NCBI GenBank assembly: GCA_035552775.1
Contig: DASZKW010000105.1
Coordinates: 1-64,000 of the forward strand
Direction of reading: 5' to 3'
DNA from: DASZKW01 sp035552775
Lineage (GTDB): Bacteria > Actinomycetota > Acidimicrobiia > Acidimicrobiales > Palsa-688
Length of the DNA stretch: 64,000 nucleotides
The position numbers and the translations under genes are program-made. Positions 36,901 through 44,067 of the stretch are shown here, one piece after another. Position 1 is the first letter of the stretch. The number at the start of each line of letters is the position of its first letter. Below the pieces are notes generated by a model that worked only from the letters and a program-made list of their open reading frames with translations, was not told where the DNA came from and made no database searches.

Positions 36901-38154
36901 ACGATCAACGCCAACCAGGGCCAGAACATAGACAACGTGGCCTCTGTTCGCAGCGACACACCCGATCCGGACGCGACCAACAACCAGGCCCAGGTCAACC
37001 TCACCGTCACCGCGGTGGCCGACCTGGCCCTCACCGAGAGCGGCCCGGCATCGGTGGTGGCGGGCACGCCGATCACCTGGACGCTGCACGCATCCAACAA
37101 CGGGCCGTCGACGGCGAGCAACGTGGCGATCACCGACACCGTCCCCGCCGGAGTGTCGATCACCTCGGTGACGATGCCGGGGTCATCGTGCACGGCCGGC
37201 GTCCCGGGTGACTCCACCCGGCCCACGGTGTGCACCTTCGGTTCGCTCGCACCCTCGGCGACGTCGTCGACGATGACGATCAACGCCACCGTCAACCCCC
37301 AGACGACGGGGATCCTCCACAACGACGCCGACGTGAGCAGCGCCACCTTCGACAACAACAGCACCAACAACCTGGCCCACAGCGACACCACTGTGGTGGT
37401 GCAACCCGGCCTGTCGGTGACGGAGGCTGCCACTCCCACCACGGCCACCGCCGGCATGGCGCTGAGCTACCAGATAACCGTTGCCAACGCCGGCCCGTCG
37501 ACGGCGACCGGCGTGTATCTGAGTGACGTGCTCCCCGCCGCGGTCACCTTCAACTCCACCGGTGGGTCCGGCACCTGCGGCTTCCAGACGAGCAGCAACA
37601 CCGTCACCTGCCAGCTGGCCAACCTCGACCCCGGCCAGAGCGAGTCGGTGTTCATCTACACCACCGTCAAGTCGTCGACGCCGCCTGGGTCGATCACCAA
37701 CACGGTGACGGCGAGCGCCACCTCGAGCCCCAACGCCACCGCTTCGCTCACCACACCCGTCCAGACGCGGGCGGACCTGGCCGTCGTGCTCACTTCGGAC
37801 GCGGTCGTGTACAAACCATCGACGACCATCCACTACCAGGTCACCGTCACCAACGCCGGGCCGTCCGACGCCCAGCAGGTGGTAGTCACCCAGGCGCTGC
37901 CCACGGTGAAGCAGGGCAAGTACGTGTCCAACAACATCGGCTGCGCCCCGCCGTCGGGGACAACCCTGGTGTGCCAGTCGCCATCGGTGGCCGCCCTGGC
38001 TACCATCCCCGCCGGGGGGTCGGTGACATGGCAGGTAAACTTCTACATCACCGGCAACAAGGGCACCATCACCAGCACCGTGACGGTGACGTCGGCGACC
38101 ACCGACCCGGTGGCGTCGAACAACTCCTCGACTCGGGTGGTGACCGTCAAGTAG
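33988..38154 (+). CDS. large secreted surface protein: BNR/sortilin-like propeller plus five DUF11 repeats
   Basis: The 1388-residue exported protein starts with a Sec signal peptide (FKRARQRVALLAATMTIAG, cleavage near AYA). Residues 45-745 are Asp/Gly/Trp-rich beta-propeller repeats of the BNR/sortilin type (for example LWRSNDGGGHW, VYVSTDGGTTWSQ, VFASTNGGGVW). From about residue 746 five DUF11-type repeats of about 120-130 residues follow, each opening with [A/G]DLSxTK/GLSVTE-like sequence and containing SNNGPSTASNV or TNAGPSD-like motifs. No LPXTG or transmembrane anchor is visible at the C-terminus, so attachment may be noncovalent or through neighbours. The next gene, a C-terminally anchored Ala/Gly-rich protein, follows 32 bp later. 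A role in adhesion or sheath is inferred. Confidence 0.88.
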   Translation: MSSHLFKRARQRVALLAATMTIAGMSGVTVGAALTAPPAYAYTAPSVVKDISANSVTSGVLFGGRNEALAVNPVNNQIVLAAEEFGGLWRSNDGGGHWAHVDGLPLTAMDDVKFATSDPSLVIATGEYDGASADHQAEVYVSTDGGTTWSQANTTTCGGNGARSAHKIVIGAGTPGSLTVFVATDCGLVESTNSGSTWSNVLPNGVGNQFWGMAIGGTGPNFSVDTCGGSGFFRSTNGGGAWVQNTGALAGGSLPCRIATAPGDASVVFLASYSKTKASNGLCLGQLLESDNGGTSFTSLNPTGDGNCRPANVITAPGFDGLANHFEVFFATDTNWVHQTCDLNNLPGATACGVGNGADGGAFSDYDGSIKAVHNGPDSSDLGFGANGCPDLSTGDGGIFSTADGCDSSPTFTQANVGLHALQATGGAGTSYSGHTDLYFSTQDNGIWNTGDGGSNWQVQGPDVYGVFADQDGPPSQVIYKECCFGSPPSAHLLQNNEALSSEGSFSGPPGNLPAFGNILGAQFGYQSYALLTADSTPTWRVYVTTNNGSSWTQMGADLPAGSNPSQLVASGTPASPSFYLLNTVGANPPTVSRLAGSLNGTATFTPTDNGLTSPALIGVDPTNPLLLYAEDNANNGAMMRSVNGGASWVADSQLTNLITASGAYSFPGFVTAIGFDPNSATVLVGTTDEGVFASTNGGGVWSSLHGSGSVERAVAFFFDEKTGKAYATSRGRAEWEIDLPHADLSITKTHFPDPVLAGNQLTWDLSVTNDGPDAAPDVTVTDTLPPQLTYLTNNLNPPAGCSANLGVVTCSLGDLASGQTVTFEIVTLVSPDTVVNTGGATSITNTAVVGSAAVVDSNQANNTAEDTAVVNDSADLSVTKLCTPDTTVYAGTPITCTVYVDNHGPSYARNVVLDDTASSNGAFTVSNMAISPGPTTCNTSPVSGGQTTICAVGNLAPASTTHTGRVTLTYTINANQGQNIDNVASVRSDTPDPDATNNQAQVNLTVTAVADLALTESGPASVVAGTPITWTLHASNNGPSTASNVAITDTVPAGVSITSVTMPGSSCTAGVPGDSTRPTVCTFGSLAPSATSSTMTINATVNPQTTGILHNDADVSSATFDNNSTNNLAHSDTTVVVQPGLSVTEAATPTTATAGMALSYQITVANAGPSTATGVYLSDVLPAAVTFNSTGGSGTCGFQTSSNTVTCQLANLDPGQSESVFIYTTVKSSTPPGSITNTVTASATSSPNATASLTTPVQTRADLAVVLTSDAVVYKPSTTIHYQVTVTNAGPSDAQQVVVTQALPTVKQGKYVSNNIGCAPPSGTTLVCQSPSVAALATIPAGGSVTWQVNFYITGNKGTITSTVTVTSATTDPVASNNSSTRVVTVK

Positions 38155-38186
38155 CCATTACGCGTGTCACCCCGGGCTCGGATTCG

Positions 38187-39089
38187 ATGAGCGGGCGCCG
38201 CCGGGTGCGTTGTCTGTGCCGCTCGACGACGGTTGCCGCCTCGGTGGTGTTCGCCACCGTGTCCGGCGCGACGGTGGGCACCTGGTTTGCCGCCCCGGCG
38301 GGCGCCGTAGTGGTTGGGGCTGCGGCCGGGGCCGGGGCTGCGGCCGGGGCCGGGGCTGCGGCCGGGGCCGGGGCTGCGGCCGGGGCTGCGGCCGGGGCTG
38401 CGGCCGGGGCTGGCGGGGCTTTGGCTGCGGCCGGCGCGCCCGGCGTGGCGGTCGACCCCACCTACGGGCCGCCGCTCATCACCATCAAGGTGACCGGCGC
38501 CCACTTCTGCGGGCGCCCGTGCGGGCCGGTGGCGATCGCCTTGGGGAGCCTCTACGTGGCCAGCGCCATACCCGTCGCCCCCGACGGCACCTTCACCACC
38601 TTCGTGCGCGTCCCCGGAACCGTGCGTCCCGGTGCGGTACCGGTCGTCGCATCCCAGTCCGAGGCCAACGGGGCAATCAACCGAGCGCAGACCAACTACA
38701 CAGTCACCATCGGCACCCCGGCGCCCACCAGCTACCCGACCCCATCCGTCGTCCAACCCCCCACGGGGGCAACGCCCCCCGGCGGCACGGCGCCCCCCTC
38801 GGCGACGGCGACGACTGGTGGCAGCACCCTCCCGTCCGGGGTGGTCAAGCCGGCGACCAGCCGCACGGTGCCGGCCCCCGGCGCCGCCAAGACGAGCACG
38901 CCGACCAGGCCGGGCGTGACGAGCCCAGGGCGGAGCACTCGACCGGTGGCCTCGCCGGCCGACGCGCCCCACCGCCCCGCCGCGGGGGGCACGTCGCTGC
39001 TGGTGCCGGCGCTCGCCGGCGCCGCTGTCCTGGCTCTGGCCGGCGCCGCCGCGCTGTTACAGGCTCGGCGGCGCCGTCGGAAGAGCTAG
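38187..39089 (+). CDS. secreted Ala/Gly-rich protein with C-terminal membrane anchor
   Basis: The 300-residue protein has a signal peptide (hydrophobic TVAASVVFATVSGATVG with an AGA-type cleavage site), an Ala/Gly repeat region (about 45-85), a small beta domain (GPPLITIKVTGAHFCGRPCG and following, with two cysteines), a Pro/Thr-rich stalk and a C-terminal hydrophobic segment followed by ARRRRRKS. That end is the membrane-anchor layout used by surface proteins, but no LPXTG-type sortase motif is present. ATG 38187 is used because the signal peptide begins there. Its stop codon overlaps the stop of the convergent gene at 39086. Confidence 0.78.
   Translation: MSGRRRVRCLCRSTTVAASVVFATVSGATVGTWFAAPAGAVVVGAAAGAGAAAGAGAAAGAGAAAGAAAGAAAGAGGALAAAGAPGVAVDPTYGPPLITIKVTGAHFCGRPCGPVAIALGSLYVASAIPVAPDGTFTTFVRVPGTVRPGAVPVVASQSEANGAINRAQTNYTVTIGTPAPTSYPTPSVVQPPTGATPPGGTAPPSATATTGGSTLPSGVVKPATSRTVPAPGAAKTSTPTRPGVTSPGRSTRPVASPADAPHRPAAGGTSLLVPALAGAAVLALAGAAALLQARRRRRKS
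38316..38420. repeat. 18-bp and 12-bp tandem repeats encoding Ala/Gly
   Basis: Units of GGGGCTGCGGCCGGGGCC type, and shortened GCGGCCGGGGCT units, repeat in frame and encode AAAGAG and AAAG blocks. Confidence 0.85.
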
Positions 39090-40624
39090 TTGCTGGCGTC
39101 GGCTGGTCTCCAGTCGAGCACGCACGGCTGGCTGACCGTCCGGAACGAGTTGTGGCTCCAGTCGTTGGTGCCGCATCCCGGGTTCTGGTCCTCGGCGTCG
39201 AAGTAGCGGTTGCCGGTGCCCTTGTTGGAGACGAGGACGTTGTTCGAGGCGCCGGTACCCGGGACGTAGACGGGGAGGCCGTTGGAGCCGAAGACCGGGT
39301 GGTGGCTGGGGTCGTAAAGCTGGGCCATCTCGACCCCGATGCCGTCGCTGCCGTTGCCGTTGACCGTGTTGTGGCTGACGGTGTTGCGGTCCGCGCCCGG
39401 CGACAGCTCGATGCCGTCTCCCTGGCCGGTGTTCCCCGGAAGGGTCAAGCCGTTGAACGAGGAGGTGTTGTGGATCACCGTGTCGTCGGTCGCCGCGCAC
39501 AGCACCGTGCTGTTGGGCGGATAGTCGTTGCAGCTACCGGGGGTGGACCACAGGCCGGGCCCACGAGGTCCCGCCCTGGTGCTGTACAGGATGATGCCGC
39601 TGTCCTTGTTGTACTCGGTGGTGTTGCCCACCACCGTCTCGAAGCTCGCCTGGACGGCCTTGGAGACCCCCATGCCGAACAGGTTGATCCCGAACCCCTG
39701 AGTCCGCCCGTAGCCGTTGTGGTTGGACGTGTTGTCCTTGACGAGGGTGTTGATGTTTCCCACGTCGCCGGTGCAGGTGACTTGGGTCAGCGGCACGAGG
39801 AAGGCGTCGTGGCACGACGCGTCGACCAGGATGCCGTTGTTGCCGGTGTCGGTCACCACGTTGCGCTCGACGTCGGTGTTGGTCATGTTGGGACCCTCCA
39901 CCCTGATGCCCTCGTCGACGATCCCGGGCATCTGAGATCCCAGCGGGACGGCCACGCCGGTGGCGGCGGGCGTGCATGTCGTCGAGCCGCAGAGGGCGAC
40001 GTTGTTGTCGGCCACCTGGTTGTCGAGGATCTTGTTGCCGGTGCCAGACATAGCCGGGCTGACGACGCCGTTGGTGACAGTGTACGGGCCGGTGACCAAG
40101 GTGATCCCGGAGTACTGGCCGTTGTGGGTGACGACGTTGTGGGTGATGTCGTTGTAGCTGGAGTTCCAAACGCTGACGCCGTCGCCGTTGTTGTTGCCGC
40201 CGATGGGGCTGATGTTGTCGTGCACGTTGAGCCGGGTGACCGTGTTGCCCTGGCCGTTGTCGATCCGCACGCCGGCCGCGAAGCCGGATACCTCACCGTT
40301 GAGGACCGTCGAGTCCGTCGCGCCGTCGAGGTGGATGCCGACCGAGTCGGCGGGCGGCCCCGTCCCGTACGAGTTCAAAGCCCCGAACACCTTGTGCCCG
40401 TTGAGGTTGAGAGTCACGTCTTTTGCGCTAATCGTGAGACCGTTGCCCGGGCACGGCCCGAGGTCGTTCGCCAGCACCGTGTCTTGGGTCAGCACCGCCC
40501 CACAGGCAAGGTCCTGGGCCGCCTGCGCTGACGCCGAGCTCACAAGAGCAGGGCTCAGCATGGTCATGCTGGCAACCATCGCCAAGGCTGGTACCGCGGT
40601 AACAGCGCGTTGAAGTCGATGCAT
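39086..40624 (-). CDS. secreted right-handed parallel beta-helix protein (NosD/pectate-lyase-like)
   Basis: The 512-residue exported protein has a signal peptide ending near SASAQA and then repeats of about 22-24 residues rich in Asn and Gly (for example GNTVTRLNVHDN, YNDITHNVVTHNG, ADRNTVSHNTVNGNGSDGI), the hallmark of the NosD-type parallel beta-helix. Eight or so cysteines (LACGAVL, CGSTTCTP, SCHDAF) may pin the coils. An enzymatic activity such as polysaccharide lyase or epimerase is possible but no active-site residues are recognised. The Shine-Dalgarno sequence AAGGATG lies eight bases before ATG 40624. It ends four bases inside the convergent gene at 38187. Confidence 0.85.
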   Translation of the reverse strand: MHRLQRAVTAVPALAMVASMTMLSPALVSSASAQAAQDLACGAVLTQDTVLANDLGPCPGNGLTISAKDVTLNLNGHKVFGALNSYGTGPPADSVGIHLDGATDSTVLNGEVSGFAAGVRIDNGQGNTVTRLNVHDNISPIGGNNNGDGVSVWNSSYNDITHNVVTHNGQYSGITLVTGPYTVTNGVVSPAMSGTGNKILDNQVADNNVALCGSTTCTPAATGVAVPLGSQMPGIVDEGIRVEGPNMTNTDVERNVVTDTGNNGILVDASCHDAFLVPLTQVTCTGDVGNINTLVKDNTSNHNGYGRTQGFGINLFGMGVSKAVQASFETVVGNTTEYNKDSGIILYSTRAGPRGPGLWSTPGSCNDYPPNSTVLCAATDDTVIHNTSSFNGLTLPGNTGQGDGIELSPGADRNTVSHNTVNGNGSDGIGVEMAQLYDPSHHPVFGSNGLPVYVPGTGASNNVLVSNKGTGNRYFDAEDQNPGCGTNDWSHNSFRTVSQPCVLDWRPADASN

Positions 40625-40806
40625 GGGTAGTCATCCTTTGTACTGTCGGGTTTCGCCGGGTGCCGTATGTCGCGTAGTCACGAGGCATCGAGGCGCCATA
40701 AACCTATACATTTTGCCCCTACTCCCCGCCTGAGTCCGGTGCCCGCGGCACCTCCGAAGTACACGCCCGGACTTCTAAGAAATCAAAATAGCACAGTTCG
40801 GCTGGA

Positions 40807-42462
40807 TTATGGCCGGCGGCGCTTACGCTGCGGCAGGTCGCGCAACTGGATGCTGACGAGAAGCCAGGCGCCGGCCGCAGCGGCCAGGAGGAACAACACG
40901 ATCGCCACAGTCGGATAGCCGAACAGCCGCGCCGTGGTTGGCACGCGCATGATAAGCGCCGCCCCGATGATGAGCGAGGCAATGACCACACCGCTCGTGA
41001 CGCGGTTCGCCAGCTTCTGGACACTGCGCATGATGTCCTGCTCATCGATGCCTTGCACCCTGAGCTTCAGCTCACCCTCGGCAAGGGCGTCCATTACCTT
41101 GTTCACGCGTCCCGGGAAACGTTCGGCGAACTCTTTCGCTTCCATCGCCGCAGCCATGACGTTGCCGGGCGACACGGCCTGGGTCAGCTTGCGCCGCATC
41201 AGGTCCGTGCCCTCGCGTTCGATGGCGGCGTTGGGATCGAAATCGGGGTCGAGCACCCGGACGACCTCGTCGAGATTCAGCAAGGCCTTACCCAGCATCG
41301 TCAGCTCGGCCGGTAGGCGAAGCCCGCAGCCCCCGGAGATTCGGGTGAGCTCGCCTACCACGGCGCCCGCCTGGATCTCATCGATCGTCGAGCCCTGGTT
41401 CCGGCTTACCAGCTCGGCCGCCTCCCTGCGGAACCGGTCCACGTCGTAGTCGTCGAGCTTCTGGCCGATTTCTATGGAGATCTCAGCGGCGTCGAGTCCG
41501 TGACCCTGGCTGACTGCGAGAAGCAATTTGATCAGGCTGTCCTGCATCTCGGGAGCCACCCGCGCCACCATCCCCAGATCGAGCAGGCCCAACTTGCCGT
41601 CGTCGGTGACCAGGATGTTGCCGGGATGGGGGTCGGCGTGGAAGAAGCCGTCGACGAGGATCTGGTCGAGATAGGCGGAGAACAGTTCCCTGGCCATCCG
41701 GGGTCCGTCGAGCTCCATCAGGGCGAGTGGCCCCAGGCGTCCGACGTTGCGTCCGGCCAAATAGTCCATGGTGAGCACGACGCCGGTCGTGTAATCCTCG
41801 ACGGGTTGAGGGACCACGATGCGAGCATGGTGAGCCAGATTGCTGCCCAGAGTTACGAGGTTCCTGGCCTCTTGGCGGTAGTCGAGCTCAGCCATGAGTG
41901 ATCGCCGGAACTCGGCCACCATATCGACGAACCCGAAGCGCCGACCAGCGTCGGTGTGCTCGTCGGCAAACTCGGCGATGCTCTCGATGGCGTCCATGTC
42001 GTCGACTATCCGCGCCCGGATGTTCGGGCGTTGAACCTTCACTGCTACCGGCCGGCCGTCACGCAGCTCGCCACGGTGGACCTGTCCAAGGGACGCAGAA
42101 GCAATTGGCGTTGGCTCGAAGCTGGCAAACGCCTTGGACACCTTCACCCCGAGCTCGACCGCCACTATCTGCTCGACCTCGTCGAAACTGAACGGCTCGA
42201 CCTTGTCTTGCAGGCGGGAAAGCGCCTTCAGATACGGCGTGGGCAAAAGGTCGGCACGGGTCGAAAGGACCTGACCGAGTTTCACGAACGTCGGTCCCTT
42301 GGCCTCCAAATCCGCGGCGAGCTCCTCGGCATCGTGGTCTGCGGCGGCGGAACCGTCCGTAGCGGCGGGATCGGATCGATGGTTCAGGCCTGAGCGGCCG
42401 TGCTTGATCAGCAGCGCCCCGATGTCTTTGTATTGAGCGAGGTACCTAGGCTTCAGTGACAC
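40807..42462 (-). CDS. ABC1/UbiB (AarF) family atypical protein kinase-like protein
   Basis: The 551-residue protein belongs to the UbiB family. Visible motifs are the KxGQ loop FVKLGQVLSTRADLLP (about 59-74), the Ala-rich loop ASASLGQVHRG, the Lys of VAVKVQRP, the catalytic-loop HADPHPGNILV and the metal-binding LLDLGMV. Two hydrophobic helices at the C-terminus (about 490-512 and 517-537) anchor it in the membrane. Family members are ATPases or kinases supporting quinone and lipid metabolism. The gene starts with GTG at 42462 and has about 180 bp of non-coding DNA (40625-40806) downstream of its end. Confidence 0.92.
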   Translation of the reverse strand: MSLKPRYLAQYKDIGALLIKHGRSGLNHRSDPAATDGSAAADHDAEELAADLEAKGPTFVKLGQVLSTRADLLPTPYLKALSRLQDKVEPFSFDEVEQIVAVELGVKVSKAFASFEPTPIASASLGQVHRGELRDGRPVAVKVQRPNIRARIVDDMDAIESIAEFADEHTDAGRRFGFVDMVAEFRRSLMAELDYRQEARNLVTLGSNLAHHARIVVPQPVEDYTTGVVLTMDYLAGRNVGRLGPLALMELDGPRMARELFSAYLDQILVDGFFHADPHPGNILVTDDGKLGLLDLGMVARVAPEMQDSLIKLLLAVSQGHGLDAAEISIEIGQKLDDYDVDRFRREAAELVSRNQGSTIDEIQAGAVVGELTRISGGCGLRLPAELTMLGKALLNLDEVVRVLDPDFDPNAAIEREGTDLMRRKLTQAVSPGNVMAAAMEAKEFAERFPGRVNKVMDALAEGELKLRVQGIDEQDIMRSVQKLANRVTSGVVIASLIIGAALIMRVPTTARLFGYPTVAIVLFLLAAAAGAWLLVSIQLRDLPQRKRRRP

Positions 42463-42669
42463 TCGAGATAAACCCTTCTGGTCCCCGACGCTACGAGCCG
42501 GCCGATATCCGAATTGCGCAAACTATCCGTGCTGCGGTCCACTCGACCCAGTTGGGAAGAATGCCAAGAGCCTGTTGCAGCGACGGGCTGTCAGGGTACC
42601 TGCCGCCGCGCTGAAGCGGGGCCACGACTGCCCGGGCCGTCGGCTCCCGTCCCGAGCTCTGAGTAGCTT

Positions 42670-44004
42670 GTGTCGATGCTGCGCTGCGCGGGTTGCGGTG
42701 AGCCGGTTTCGGAGTGGGCGGCGCGCTGTCCGGTCTGCGGGCGTACCACCGGCGACGCCGTACCAAGCCCAGACGACGTCGAGCCAAGCCCGGACGTCGC
42801 CGATCCCTGCGCCGCGACCGCACGGAGCCGGGTGCCGAGATGGCTCGTCGTCACGATCGCCGTGGCCGTGTTAGCTACCGCCGGCACCGTCGCCGGCATT
42901 GAGATGACGTCACAATCCCAGGGCATCACCAGCCCGACCCCGGGCGCCTTGGCCCGCGCCTTGGCTGGCTTCGGCGGTCGGGTGCTGGTGATGACCCCCG
43001 CCGCCACCGTCGAAACGACAGCTCCCGACGGTGAGAACGCCCTGGCAATCCCGGGTGTGGGCCCGTTCCAGGACCCGACCGTGGACGTCGCCCCCGACCA
43101 GAAGCTGTTCGCGGTCAGCACCGAGGGGCGCCTCGTGGCTCTGATCGAGGACCGCCCAGTGCTCGCTCCGGTCCGAGTCCTGACAGCGGCAATGGGCATC
43201 GCGGGTGCGGAGCCGTTCGCGGACGGTGACCGCGCCCTCGTAGTGGTAGGACCGGGCGGGACTGAGAACACAAACGCGATCGCCTTGCTCGTCGTCGGCG
43301 ACGGCGCGCCCATCCCGCTTGGAAGCGGCGACGACGCGGCTGGCGACCCGCGGACATTGGGCGCTTTCGTATCGGTCGCCGCCACCCAACAGCCGACGAT
43401 TGCGCCACCTGAGGTTTCTGCTGGCAAAGTCGATAGTCGGGTGGAGCTGCGACGCCCGGGCCAGGCGCCTGTCGTGGTCGCCACCGCTGCCAGGCTCGAC
43501 GCAGACGCCGGCCAGGGCCCTACCACTGTTGCCCACCTGGCCGTACTCCCCGATGCCGCTGGAGACAAGCTGGCCGTGGCCCTCGACTTCAGCAGTGTCG
43601 GTGATGCCAACGTCCCCCTGGTTGTCATCGCCCGTACCGGCCGGTTCCTCGGAGCTGTCGGTGCCGACCTCGGTCCGACCGAGAACATGACGCCCGCCTG
43701 GTCGCCGGACGGCAATTCCATCGCCTACACAACCTTCGGCCCGAAGGGCGCGGGTCTGGCTGTGTGGACACCCGGTCGGGCGCCCGATGTGCGCGTCGCC
43801 CCCGATCACGGTGACGAGTTCAGCGGCTGCCTGTGGTCACCGCAGGCCACCGGGATCATCTGCCCCAATGCCTTGGGGCCCCGCCAGACGACCCAATGGG
43901 TGCTGGCCGCCAGCCATGGCGGACCGCTTTACCTGTTGCCCGACCCGGGCGTCCCGATCGCGTGGCTCCCCGGCCCAGTCCCCGTCAGCTCAGCCCGGCG
44001 CTGA
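42670..44004 (+). CDS. zinc-ribbon, single-TM, extracytoplasmic beta-propeller protein
   Basis: The protein of about 444 residues opens with a zinc ribbon (CAGCG...CPVCG, about 6-25), then an acidic linker, one membrane segment (about 57-77) and an extracytoplasmic region with TolB/WD40-like propeller strands (for example VDVAPDQKLFAVST and MTPAWSPDGNSIAYTT). The zinc ribbon is on the cytoplasmic side in such a topology. GTG 42670 and ATG 42676 are both possible starts. It precedes metE by 63 bp, but a functional link is not evident. Related zinc-ribbon/TM proteins are encoded at 13496 and 60326. Confidence 0.78.
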   Translation: MSMLRCAGCGEPVSEWAARCPVCGRTTGDAVPSPDDVEPSPDVADPCAATARSRVPRWLVVTIAVAVLATAGTVAGIEMTSQSQGITSPTPGALARALAGFGGRVLVMTPAATVETTAPDGENALAIPGVGPFQDPTVDVAPDQKLFAVSTEGRLVALIEDRPVLAPVRVLTAAMGIAGAEPFADGDRALVVVGPGGTENTNAIALLVVGDGAPIPLGSGDDAAGDPRTLGAFVSVAATQQPTIAPPEVSAGKVDSRVELRRPGQAPVVVATAARLDADAGQGPTTVAHLAVLPDAAGDKLAVALDFSSVGDANVPLVVIARTGRFLGAVGADLGPTENMTPAWSPDGNSIAYTTFGPKGAGLAVWTPGRAPDVRVAPDHGDEFSGCLWSPQATGIICPNALGPRQTTQWVLAASHGGPLYLLPDPGVPIAWLPGPVPVSSARR

Positions 44005-44067
44005 CCCACGCTTCCGGCTCCCCTGGTACCGTTTTTCCGGTGCAAGAGTTACGGAAGGTAGGCATTT

